Of a stretch of 8,785 nucleotides of DNA, positions 1-6,296 are shown piece after piece. The stretch is taken from positions 1 to 8,785 of the forward strand of contig JAKAAL010000134.1 in the NCBI GenBank assembly GCA_021802375.1, read 5' to 3'. The notes under the pieces were generated by a model. It saw only the letters and a program-made list of their open reading frames with translations, was not told the origin of the DNA and did no database searches. Position 1 is the stretch's first letter. Each line of letters opens with the position of its first letter. A program made the translations under genes and the position numbers. The stretch is from Bacillota bacterium. GTDB taxonomy: Bacteria; Bacillota_E; Sulfobacillia; Sulfobacillales; Sulfobacillaceae.

Positions 1-1
1 T

Positions 2-964
2 CCCGTAGCCACAGTCAAAGCGATTGGGCTCGGGATTGTCGCGTCGTTGTTCTTTGCATCGACATTTGTGCTGAATCGGGTGATGCGGGTCGATGGATCA
101 AGTCTTTGGTGGATTAGTGCCCTCCGCTATTTCTTTACGGTGCCATTTTTAATCGCCATAGTTTGGTGGCGTCAAGGACTTAAAGCTCTTTGGGTCGAAA
201 TCTGGTCACATCCATGGCCATGGATTTTATGGGGGAGCATTGGTTTTGGTCTTTTTTATTTGCCGTTGACATGGGTGGCAGGATGGGCACCGGCCTGGTT
301 GGTTGCCAGTAGCTGGCAGCTTACCATTATAGCGGGGAGTCTTTTGGTGCCCTTCATGGGTGGTGAAGGGCCCGAGGACCGGACCTTACCGCTTGCTTCT
401 CTGATTCCTTCAATCGCAATCCTATTGGGCGTGGGTCTGGCCGAGGTTTCGGCGGCTCATGGTAGTAACCCGAGAATCTGGTGGGCTCTCTTGCCCATTT
501 TGGTAGCGGCCTTCGCGTATCCTCTAGGGAATCGCCAGATGATGCGGTATTGCCGCCAGCGAGGTCGCTTTGATGTGTACCAACGCACACTGGGGATGAC
601 ACTAGGAAGTCTCCCTTTTTGGCTGGTGGTGGCGGTGATTGGAGCCTTACGGTCTGGAGTGCCGACCCTGTCGGAAACGGTAGACACCTTATTGGTGGCG
701 CTATTGTCAGGCGTGGTGGCCACTTTGTTGTTTTTTGCAGCCACCGATCGGGCTGAGGGACGGGCGGTCTGGCTGGCTCGCATTGAAGCCACTCAGTCGA
801 TGGAAATCGTGTTTACGGTGCTGTTGTCGAGCCTTATCTTTGGCGCGGGCTGGCCGACGCCGCTCGGGGTTTTGGGGTTGGGATTCATTGTGATCGGAAT
901 GGTGTGGCATAGTGGATTGAGACGGCAGAGAAAAATAGACGCTGGCGGTAATATTGCGCTGTGA
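2..964 (+). CDS. DMT-superfamily (EmrE/EamA-like) membrane transporter, 5'-truncated
   Basis: Polytopic inner-membrane protein with about nine or ten hydrophobic segments across 320 visible residues, no soluble domain, and a short basic tail after the last helix. The frame is open to the left edge. The TTG at 47 is an internal leucine: upstream codons continue the first membrane helix (PVATVKAIGLGIVASL, then FFASTFVLNRVM), so only a few N-terminal residues should be missing. The ASTFVLNR motif in helix 1 followed by a SLRYFFTVPF-like helix 2 is typical of the ten-helix 'multidrug resistance efflux transporter' branch of the drug/metabolite transporter superfamily. Substrate cannot be read from sequence; efflux of a small organic compound is the family expectation, not evidence. 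No clear terminator follows the TGA. Family assignment is fairly sure; function is not. Confidence 0.82.
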   Translation, partial: PVATVKAIGLGIVASLFFASTFVLNRVMRVDGSSLWWISALRYFFTVPFLIAIVWWRQGLKALWVEIWSHPWPWILWGSIGFGLFYLPLTWVAGWAPAWLVASSWQLTIIAGSLLVPFMGGEGPEDRTLPLASLIPSIAILLGVGLAEVSAAHGSNPRIWWALLPILVAAFAYPLGNRQMMRYCRQRGRFDVYQRTLGMTLGSLPFWLVVAVIGALRSGVPTLSETVDTLLVALLSGVVATLLFFAATDRAEGRAVWLARIEATQSMEIVFTVLLSSLIFGAGWPTPLGVLGLGFIVIGMVWHSGLRRQRKIDAGGNIAL

Positions 965-981
965 CCCGGTCCCACCTGAAG

Positions 982-1141
982 CGCTCTAATAAAGGGGCGC
1001 AGCGCCATGGGTCGTAAGGCCCGGGGAGCGAATTTCGTGACGTGTTACCGGTGTACCCTTCCAGCACCATCGACGGGAATAGGTTTACGCCCTGGAGATC
1101 CCGCGCTATGGGCACCGGTATGCCAACCCCGCGATTTTTGG
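982..1141 (+). other. Candidate structured leader or small RNA upstream of tusA
   Basis: This stretch lies in a 228-base gap without a convincing gene and contains nested complementary arms. CGCTC (982-986) pairs with GAGCG (1026-1030). Inside it GGGTC (1009-1013) pairs with GGCCC (1018-1022) around a GTAA loop of the stable GNRA type. Next, TACCGGTG (1046-1053) pairs with CACCGGTA (1113-1120), continued after a two-base bulge by CCC/GGG (1056-1058 with 1110-1112), and inside that TTCCAG (1059-1064) pairs with CTGGAG (1092-1097). CCAA/TTGG (1123-1126, 1138-1141) makes a last small stem. I do not recognise a known riboswitch core. A short GTG-initiated frame (1042-1239) crosses the region but overlaps tusA and has no recognised similarity. 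The pairing is by eye, so chance folding is not excluded. Confidence 0.3.
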
Positions 1142-1192
1142 TAGGATTAATTGACAGTAACACGATGGGCGTTAAGCGGGAGGACGATGGCG

Positions 1193-1447
1193 ATGAACGG
1201 CGAAACCGGGTCGATTCCGGATATCACGTTGAAGGTTGACGCATCGGGGTTAAAGTGCCCGATGCCCGTAATTCGGGCCAAAAAGGGCATCTCGAGCGTG
1301 GCAGTAGGACAAGCAATTGAGCTCGTGGCCACGGATCCGGGCGCTATGGCCGACTTTAAGGCATGGACCCGATCTACAGGTAACGAGTTAGTGATGGCGG
1401 AGCAAAACGGGGAGGTACTGCGATTTGTGATTCGCCGACTGAAATGA
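1193..1447 (+). CDS. tusA: TusA-family sulfur carrier protein
   Basis: Small cytoplasmic protein of 84 residues, the normal TusA/SirA size. The family hallmark CPxP motif is present as LKCPMPVIRAKK, with the presumed persulfide-carrying Cys at residue 22. The DASGLKCPMP lead-in and the VATDPGA turn also match the fold. TusA proteins accept sulfane sulfur on this cysteine and pass it on for tRNA thiolation, molybdenum cofactor or, in sulfur oxidisers, the sHdr pathway. No rhodanese, DsrE or Hdr genes are next to it here, so the role is open. The frame extends up to a TTG at 1151, but GGGAGG (1178-1183) is placed 9 nt from ATG 1193 and only 3 nt from ATG 1187, so 1193 is preferred; 1187 would add two residues. 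It follows the structured gap and may be a single-gene transcript. Confidence 0.88.
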   Translation: MNGETGSIPDITLKVDASGLKCPMPVIRAKKGISSVAVGQAIELVATDPGAMADFKAWTRSTGNELVMAEQNGEVLRFVIRRLK

Positions 1448-1508
1448 AGTCGACCCATAAAAAGATTCACGAACGGTTTATCTGGGCCCGGTAGGGAGAG
1501 CGTTGCCA

Positions 1509-1528
1509 GGGGTGACAGAGTTTACCCC
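1509..1528. other. Short hairpin/inverted repeat between tusA and the prsA promoter
   Basis: GGGGTGA (1509-1515) can pair with TTTACCCC (1522-1528, using one G-T pair) around a six-base loop. It is not followed by a run of T, so it is a poor intrinsic terminator. It sits just upstream of the TTGTAAC repeats and could equally be part of a protein-binding region. Confidence 0.3.
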
Positions 1529-1534
1529 CGAGGC

Positions 1535-1568
1535 TTGTAACATTTTTGTAACGAAAATGGTGTATAGT
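1535..1568 (+). promoter_or_regulatory. prsA promoter with tandem TTGTAAC repeats in place of a -35 box
   Basis: TATAGT (1563-1568) is a good -10 hexamer, but no TTGACA-like box lies at the usual 16-18 bp. Instead there are two identical heptamers, TTGTAAC at 1535-1541 and TTGTAAC at 1546-1552, with four bases between them. The 11-bp period and the 10-bp gap from the second repeat to the -10 are the geometry seen at promoters activated by OmpR/PhoB-type response regulators, whose binding sites replace the -35. A start near 1575 would give a leader of about 48 nt. The regulator is not in the window. Confidence 0.5.
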
Positions 1569-1622
1569 ATTTTTTCGGACAGGACAAACCAGAGCGAATG
1601 CCGATGAAAGGAACGGTGCGAC

Positions 1623-2567
1623 GTGATGAAACGAAAAAATTTGGGGATGGCGATTGGCGCCGTGAGCCTAATGACGGTTATTGCCGGATGTGGTACCGCG
1701 GCCAAATCCGCAAGTAGCACACCCGTGGCCACCGTTCAAAATGTACCGATTACTCCGGCGCAGTTGGCGAATTTTGTCTCGATGACAGAGTTTTTCCAGG
1801 GCCAGTCGTTGCCGGCCACCGCTCAAGAAAAATCTTTAGAGGTGAAGGCACTGGTTCAGCAAACCGCAGTGAATCAATGGGCCTTAGCGCATCATCTCAT
1901 TACGCAAAAGAAGGCATCGAGCCAGGCCAAGTCGATTATTTCGAGCCAAATTGAGTCGCAGGTCGGAGGGGCCAAAGGGCTCACCAGTCTTTTGAAGTCG
2001 AAAAAATTGAGCATGGGCACTTTAGACTCTTATGTGACCGACCAAATGATCACGCAGAGCGCTTTCACCTATGCGACCAAATCAGTAAAAGCACCAACTA
2101 CGGCGCAAGAACAAACCTATTACAACCAGAACAAGTCGACTTTCGCCAACCCGCCGCAGGACGAAATCAATGACATTGTTGTTAAGACTCAGACTCAAGC
2201 CAAGTCAATTTTGAGTCAACTCTCTCATGGCGGGAATTTTGCGCAACTTGCTAAGAAAGATTCCACATCTTCGACCGCAAAAAGTGGCGGTAGCCTAGGC
2301 TATCTGCCCGTGAGTCCCACGGGGGGCATGTCACAAGGGATGTATACCGCGGTGCAGTCCATGAAAACGGGTCAATACTCCACCTATCATGGGTCTCAAG
2401 GATATCATGTGATTCAATTGGTGGCGACCAAACCAGCCAGTACGCAGGCTTTCTCTGCCGTGCAGAGTCAGATTAAGCAGAGCCTTTTAACACAATCCCA
2501 AGATACCGCCTACCAGGCATTTGCGGCTAAGATTCAAAAGTCGATGAAAGTCACCATCGGCAAATAA
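1623..2567 (+). CDS. prsA: PrsA-like lipoprotein, parvulin-type foldase
   Basis: Extracytoplasmic membrane-anchored folding factor. The N-terminus is a lipoprotein signal (basic MMKRK, hydrophobic stretch, lipobox VIAGC with Cys 23 as lipidation site). Residues about 35-170 form the helical SurA/PrsA N-terminal chaperone region, and about 180-267 a PpiC/rotamase domain ([25 protein letters not shown]), followed by a C-terminal helix. At 314 residues it is slightly longer than Bacillus PrsA. The family's first catalytic histidine (SHILV) is replaced: here the strand reads EINDIVV, with Asp 184 at the His position, while the second His (262) and Asp 213 are kept. Isomerase activity is therefore doubtful and a holdase role more likely. 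AAAGGA (1607-1612) supports GTG 1623 (10 nt); ATG 1626 is the alternative. It is rich in Ser, Gln and Thr, as expected for an exported protein. Family confident, activity inferred. Confidence 0.87.
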   Translation: MMKRKNLGMAIGAVSLMTVIAGCGTAAKSASSTPVATVQNVPITPAQLANFVSMTEFFQGQSLPATAQEKSLEVKALVQQTAVNQWALAHHLITQKKASSQAKSIISSQIESQVGGAKGLTSLLKSKKLSMGTLDSYVTDQMITQSAFTYATKSVKAPTTAQEQTYYNQNKSTFANPPQDEINDIVVKTQTQAKSILSQLSHGGNFAQLAKKDSTSSTAKSGGSLGYLPVSPTGGMSQGMYTAVQSMKTGQYSTYHGSQGYHVIQLVATKPASTQAFSAVQSQIKQSLLTQSQDTAYQAFAAKIQKSMKVTIGK

Positions 2568-2572
2568 GCTTA

Positions 2573-2590
2573 AAACCCTCTTTTGGGTTT
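2573..2590 (+). terminator. Weak terminator-like hairpin after prsA
   Basis: AAACCC (2573-2578) pairs with GGGTTT (2585-2590) around a six-base T-rich loop, five bases after the prsA stop. The stem is short and only three T (part of the stem) precede CTCCC, so termination would be inefficient. The same bases fall where the -35 region of the ilvD promoter would be. Confidence 0.35.
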
Positions 2591-2618
2591 CTCCCAGAGC
2601 GTCTATACTTAGGAGAAA
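2588..2618 (+). promoter_or_regulatory. ilvD promoter -10 inside a 7-bp inverted repeat
   Basis: TATACT (2604-2609) is a near-consensus -10 about 35 bases before the ilvD ATG. The best upstream match is only TTGGGT (2583-2588) at a short 15-bp spacing. The -10 sits inside an inverted repeat, TTTCTCC (2588-2594) and GGAGAAA (2612-2618), which could be an operator or a hairpin. No T-box or amino-acid-rich leader peptide typical of branched-chain attenuators is seen. Confidence 0.4.
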
Positions 2619-2643
2619 TGCTTGGACAAAGGATGGGAGATCT

Positions 2644-4323
2644 ATGCCGGAAGAATGGAATCATAGGAGTCAGCGCATTACCCAAGGGCCCGCACGTTCC
2701 CCAAATCGCGCCATGTTGCGGGCCATTGGTTTCCAAGACCAAGATTTCGTCAAGCCGATCATTGGGATTGCCAACGGATACAGCACTATTACTCCATGTA
2801 ATATGAGTTTAGGGGTATTGGCCGAGGTGGCCGAACAAACTGTTCGCGACACGGGTGCCATGCCCCAGACATTTGGGACCATCACGGTCAGCGATGGCAT
2901 TTCGATGGGAACCAGCGGGATGCGATATTCCCTGGTCTCTCGCGAAGTGATAGCAGACTCCATAGAGACCGTGGCCGAAGCAGCGGCGGTGGACGGCGTC
3001 ATGGCCATTGGTGGGTGTGATAAAAATATGCCGGGGGCCATGATTGCCCTAGCACGGCTCAATATTCCGGCCATTTTCGTGTATGGGGGTACGATTAAAC
3101 CGGGCCATTTAAATGGGCAGGATTTGACCATTGTGAGCAGTTTCGAGGCGGTTGGGGCGCACGCCGCCGGAACTATCACCGATGAGCAATTGTACGAAGT
3201 GGAGCGGCATGCGTGCCCCGGAGCCGGCTCGTGCGGCGGCATGTACACGGCCAACACCATGTCTTCGGTCATTGAAGCCATGGGCATGAGTCTCCCTTAC
3301 TCCTCCACCATGGCAGCCGAAGACGATGAAAAGACCGAAAATGCTCGCGACTCAGCCAAAGTGCTTGTTAACGCGGTGAAATCGGGACTCAAACCCCGAG
3401 ATATTATGACCAAGGCAGCCTTTGAAAATGCGATGGCCATTGTCATGGCGCTGGGCGGTTCCACGAACGCCGTTCTCCACCTCTTAGCCATTGCGCACGC
3501 CGCTAACGTCCCTCTAACTATAGACGAATTCGAATTGATGCGTGCCAAAGTTCCGGTGCTCTGCGACTTGAAACCCTCCGGCCGCTTTGTGGCCACTGAT
3601 TTACATCGTGTGGGCGGAGTACCCCTGGTCATGAAAATGCTCCTGGCCCATGGGTTACTCCATGGGGAATGTCTGACCATTAATGGGCACACGGTGGCAG
3701 AAAATCTAAAAGACGTGCCGGACCAGCCGAGTTCCGACCAAGAGGTGGTGCGCCCCTGGACGCGTCCGGTGCACGAGACTGGTCACCTCGCGATCCTCAA
3801 AGGAAATCTGGCAGAGGAAGGTGCTGTGGCCAAGATTACCGGCATTAAAAGTTCGGCGATCACGGGGCCGGCGCGCGTCTTTGATTCCGAAGAACTCGCT
3901 ATGGCGGCGATTTTAGAGCGACAAATACGACCGGGAGATGTGATCGTCATACGTTACGAGGGTCCCAAAGGGGCTCCGGGGATGCCCGAGATGCTGTCCC
4001 CGACGTCGGCCCTCATTGGTCTAGGGCTAGGCGATAGTGTGGGGCTCATCACCGATGGGCGTTTTTCAGGTGGAACGTATGGCATGGTAGTGGGGCATGT
4101 GGCGCCCGAAGCATTTGCCGGGGGGACCATTGCCTTAGTCCGCGAAGGAGATTCAGTGACGATTGACGCCGAAGCCAGGCTCTTGCAACTGAACCTACCG
4201 GACGACGAGATTGCATCGCGACGTAAGGCCTGGGCACCCCCGGCGCCACGCGCAACCCGGGGCGTGCTGGCCAAATACGCAAAGCTAGTATCCAGTAGTA
4301 GTCTCGGGGCTGTCACAGATTAA
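2644..4323 (+). CDS. ilvD: Dihydroxy-acid dehydratase (IlvD)
   Basis: Cytoplasmic Fe-S dehydratase that converts 2,3-dihydroxy-isovalerate and 2,3-dihydroxy-3-methylvalerate to the 2-keto acids, the third common step of valine, isoleucine and leucine (and pantothenate) synthesis. At 559 residues it is full length. The three cluster cysteines are visible: Cys 52 ([10 protein letters not shown]), Cys 125 (GGCDKNMPG) and Cys 197 (PGAGSCGGM). The metal-site Asp 84 (VSDGISMGT), Asp 126 and the carbamylatable Lys 127 are present, as is the C-terminal signature DGRFSGG (471-477) with the proposed catalytic Ser 475. This three-cysteine pattern is shared by [2Fe-2S] and [4Fe-4S] IlvD forms. The start is supported by AAAGGA (2628-2633) and GGGAG (2635-2639). 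It stands alone, away from ilvB/N/C. Its stop codon overlaps that of the convergent gene. Confidence 0.97.
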   Translation: MPEEWNHRSQRITQGPARSPNRAMLRAIGFQDQDFVKPIIGIANGYSTITPCNMSLGVLAEVAEQTVRDTGAMPQTFGTITVSDGISMGTSGMRYSLVSREVIADSIETVAEAAAVDGVMAIGGCDKNMPGAMIALARLNIPAIFVYGGTIKPGHLNGQDLTIVSSFEAVGAHAAGTITDEQLYEVERHACPGAGSCGGMYTANTMSSVIEAMGMSLPYSSTMAAEDDEKTENARDSAKVLVNAVKSGLKPRDIMTKAAFENAMAIVMALGGSTNAVLHLLAIAHAANVPLTIDEFELMRAKVPVLCDLKPSGRFVATDLHRVGGVPLVMKMLLAHGLLHGECLTINGHTVAENLKDVPDQPSSDQEVVRPWTRPVHETGHLAILKGNLAEEGAVAKITGIKSSAITGPARVFDSEELAMAAILERQIRPGDVIVIRYEGPKGAPGMPEMLSPTSALIGLGLGDSVGLITDGRFSGGTYGMVVGHVAPEAFAGGTIALVREGDSVTIDAEARLLQLNLPDDEIASRRKAWAPPAPRATRGVLAKYAKLVSSSSLGAVTD

Positions 4324-4949
4324 TCCCAAGCCTTACGCATCTCTTTAAGGGCGAGGGCGTCGAGCGGAGCTTGCCGGTCTTCTAGAAATTGGCTTAGAAC
4401 CTCCCGTTGTTCCGGGGTGCGGTTCTGAGCCAATTTAAATTTTGCTTCCCACGACACGATGTGTAGGCGAGCTACCCCCAACATCGATAGATCCCCTGCA
4501 TAAAAGGCCTGGTCGGTGACAGGGTGGAATGAGGCATTGGGTTCATAATGATGCACTAAACTATCTAGTACGCGCGCCACTTCCGCAGGATCGGTCGAAA
4601 CGGTAGCCATACAGTGAAAGCGAACCGCGCGAAAATGCAGGGTGGCCATCCCGGCATAGATGGGATCCACGACATAATGGGGCGTAAAGGCGAGCGGCTG
4701 ATCCACCAGAAAGCCACAACGGGGATTCGAGCTTAAAGCGCGAAAAGTGCGATCGGCTTGGACCAGGTGCAGATCAAACCAGCCTTGGGGAGCATCTGCT
4801 GTGGGAGGATGGTACTCAAACGGTAGCAGACTCACCTCGGGATATCCCTCGGCATTAATGGCGATACATTTGCCATGAAAATTTTCCTGCAAAAAGGCTC
4901 GGACGGCTTCTTCACTCACCGATGGATAGGATCCACTTTGATACATCAT
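4320..4949 (-). CDS. PaiB-like FMN-binding split-barrel protein
   Basis: Predicted soluble protein of 209 residues with the PaiB/FMN-binding split-barrel layout: an N-terminal helix, a barrel strand around [10 protein letters not shown] (39-48), [14 protein letters not shown] (59-72), and near the C-terminus [10 protein letters not shown] (168-177), almost identical to the family motif KFKLSQNR. PaiB in Bacillus is described as a negative regulator of sporulation and degradative enzymes; many relatives simply bind flavin or haem, so I do not claim a regulatory role. No DNA-binding helix-turn-helix is apparent. Start: tandem ATGs (4949 and 4946) with an in-frame TAG immediately upstream, so the gene cannot extend further; the ribosome site is only a G-rich stretch. 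It is divergent from the MFS gene across a 108-bp control region, so co-regulation is plausible. Possible -10: TATACT on this strand at 4981-4986. Confidence 0.75.
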   Translation of the reverse strand: MMYQSGSYPSVSEEAVRAFLQENFHGKCIAINAEGYPEVSLLPFEYHPPTADAPQGWFDLHLVQADRTFRALSSNPRCGFLVDQPLAFTPHYVVDPIYAGMATLHFRAVRFHCMATVSTDPAEVARVLDSLVHHYEPNASFHPVTDQAFYAGDLSMLGVARLHIVSWEAKFKLAQNRTPEQREVLSQFLEDRQAPLDALALKEMRKAWD

Positions 4950-4980
4950 CTACGCCCCCATGTATTGTTGGATAAATTTA

Positions 4981-4986
4981 AGTATA
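4981..4986 (-). promoter_or_regulatory. Possible -10 box for the PaiB-like gene
   Basis: Read on the minus strand this is TATACT, about 32 bases upstream of the start codon. No good -35 lies at 16-18 bp; the expected -35 region falls in the dyad at 4995-5024, so regulated use of this promoter is possible. Confidence 0.35.
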
Positions 4987-4994
4987 CCGGAATT

Positions 4995-5024
4995 GGTCGT
5001 GCAACGGTGAGGAATTGCGCGACC
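4995..5024. promoter_or_regulatory. Operator-like inverted repeat in the divergent intergenic region
   Basis: GGTCGTGCAA (4995-5004) and TTGCGCGACC (5015-5024) are inverted copies matching at 9 of 10 positions, with a 10-bp spacer. The arm centres are 20 bp apart, two turns of the helix, as expected for a dimeric repressor or activator. The dyad lies between the two outward-facing -10 boxes, so a bound protein could control both the PaiB-like gene and the MFS transporter. Regulator unknown. Confidence 0.5.
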
Positions 5025-5029
5025 GCTGG

Positions 5030-5035
5030 TATAGT
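5030..5035 (+). promoter_or_regulatory. Possible -10 box for the MFS gene
   Basis: TATAGT directly downstream of the inverted repeat, 22 bases before the chosen ATG at 5058. There is no clear -35; the dyad occupies that position, which suggests an activated or repressed promoter. The transcript leader would be only about 16 nt. Confidence 0.4.
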
Positions 5036-5057
5036 AGGGGAAGGGGGTTGGCAGCAG

Positions 5058-6296
5058 ATGAGTGAGCCCGACCATGGAACCGAGCAATATAATCAGCGGA
5101 TTAATACCTGGAATGGCATTTTCAAAGCCATGGCTTTGCGGTTGGTCAATCCGTTTTTAGGGATTAACTTGATTCGGCTCGGAGCCCCAAACTTGTATTT
5201 AGGCATTCTCGATGCGGTACCCTCCATCGCGGGAGGCGTCGTCGCCCTTCTAGGCACCCCGTGGCTCTCCCGACGGAAAAGCCCCAATCAAACGACGATG
5301 TATCTTTTTATCATCGCGCGTGCCTTTTATTTGGTTTTTGCAGCGATCGACGTGGTGGCCAAGGGACCCGGAATCGCAGCTACTTGGTTGCTCTTGGCGA
5401 TTGTGGCGATGGACATGCCAGCGGCCTTGGCCACCTTATCCTGGCAAAGCTTGACGACGCAGATGTTCTCGGCTCGCAATCGGGTCACGGCAGTGATGTG
5501 GCGTCAGTGGGGCATGAATTTGGTAGGGCTCGTGACGGTTATCGTGGGGGGGGTTGCTATATCCACCGACCCCAGTGTGCACGGATATATCGTTCTCTAC
5601 ACTGTGGCGGCCATTTTTGGCTTCATCGAAGTATCCATTTACCGGAGATTTCGCATTACTGGGGTGCCCCCGGTGGTTGCGGGCAATTGGACTGAGGCAG
5701 TACCCCGCCTCATGAGGCTAACCCAATTTCGGCGTTTTGTGATGTCGGGCATTCTTTTTTACTTTGGCTGGCTCATGCTATGGCCGGTATCCCTACGTTA
5801 CCAAGTGTCTGATGTGCACGCCACCAACGGATGGATGGCCATTTTCTCCGCGACCAACGCAATTTGCACGATGGCGGCGTTGCCACTATGGCGCAAGTTC
5901 AGCCAAAAAGTTCCGCCGGGGCGACTGCTGGCGTTAGCCGCCCTATTAATGGCGGTCACCCCAATGATTTATGCCTTTTCTCCTTCGCTTTGGGGGTTTG
6001 TGGTGGCCAATATCACGGGAGGATTGGCTGGCGCCGGTTTGAACCTGCTGCTGTTCGTGCGGCTCATGGAAGTGGTTCCAGAAAATGACCGACTGCTGGC
6101 GGTGGGAGCCAACACAGCCATGACGGGATTAGCCGGTGCCGCTGGCGCGCTAGCCGGCGTAGGTCTGTTGGCGTTTGGCCCGGTGGCGCTCCCAGCGACC
6201 ATTTCCACCATTCTAAGAATTATGGGGGCGGGACTCTTTTTCTGGAGTTTTGCGGTGCCTGGCCGTCGTTGGTTGGGTCGCCCAATGTCTAGCTAA
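5058..6296 (+). CDS. Major facilitator superfamily transporter
   Basis: Integral membrane protein of 412 residues with about eleven or twelve hydrophobic helices and a central basic loop after helix 6 (YRRFRITG), the usual two-bundle MFS plan. The N-terminal 20 residues are hydrophilic and should be cytoplasmic. The helix 2-3 loop is short and basic (SRRKSPNQ) in place of a perfect GxxxDRxGRR motif, so it belongs to a divergent MFS group; the substrate cannot be named. The frame is open back to 4875, but that would run antisense through the PaiB-like gene and give a non-membrane extension. ATG 5058 is preferred because of the purine-rich GGGGAAGGGGG (5037-5047) 10 nt upstream and because it starts just before helix 1. 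Divergent partner: the PaiB-like gene. Its TAA overlaps the stop of the next convergent gene. Confidence 0.83.
   Translation: MSEPDHGTEQYNQRINTWNGIFKAMALRLVNPFLGINLIRLGAPNLYLGILDAVPSIAGGVVALLGTPWLSRRKSPNQTTMYLFIIARAFYLVFAAIDVVAKGPGIAATWLLLAIVAMDMPAALATLSWQSLTTQMFSARNRVTAVMWRQWGMNLVGLVTVIVGGVAISTDPSVHGYIVLYTVAAIFGFIEVSIYRRFRITGVPPVVAGNWTEAVPRLMRLTQFRRFVMSGILFYFGWLMLWPVSLRYQVSDVHATNGWMAIFSATNAICTMAALPLWRKFSQKVPPGRLLALAALLMAVTPMIYAFSPSLWGFVVANITGGLAGAGLNLLLFVRLMEVVPENDRLLAVGANTAMTGLAGAAGALAGVGLLAFGPVALPATISTILRIMGAGLFFWSFAVPGRRWLGRPMSS

Noticed and set aside
47..49. TTG as the start of the DMT transporter
   Set aside because: The frame is open upstream and encodes the rest of the first membrane helix, so this codon is an internal leucine and the true start is outside the window.
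210..225. Perfect 16-bp palindrome ATCCATGGCCATGGAT
   Set aside because: It lies inside the DMT coding sequence and is explained by the repeated Pro-Trp codons (HPWPW); no regulatory context.
1151..1156. TTGACA as a -35 box for tusA
   Set aside because: The hexamer is perfect, but no TATAAT-like sequence lies 16-18 bp downstream before the ribosome site.
1042..1239. 65-codon GTG-initiated frame overlapping tusA
   Set aside because: No clear ribosome site, no recognised similarity, and it overlaps the well-supported TusA gene in another frame; kept only as an alternative reading of the structured gap.
1691..1700. GGTACCGCG resembling the T-box antiterminator core (TGGNACCGCG)
   Set aside because: It is inside the prsA coding sequence (Gly-Thr-Ala after the lipobox) with no T-box stem I or terminator around it.
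2618..2806. 62-codon frame beginning upstream of ilvD
   Set aside because: The AGGAG is only two bases from its ATG, and most of it runs out of frame inside ilvD; not rich in Leu/Ile/Val runs as an attenuator peptide would be.
4875..5057. N-terminal extension of the MFS transporter
   Set aside because: It would overlap the PaiB-like gene antisense and the divergent promoter region; ATG 5058 has a better ribosome site and fits the family length.
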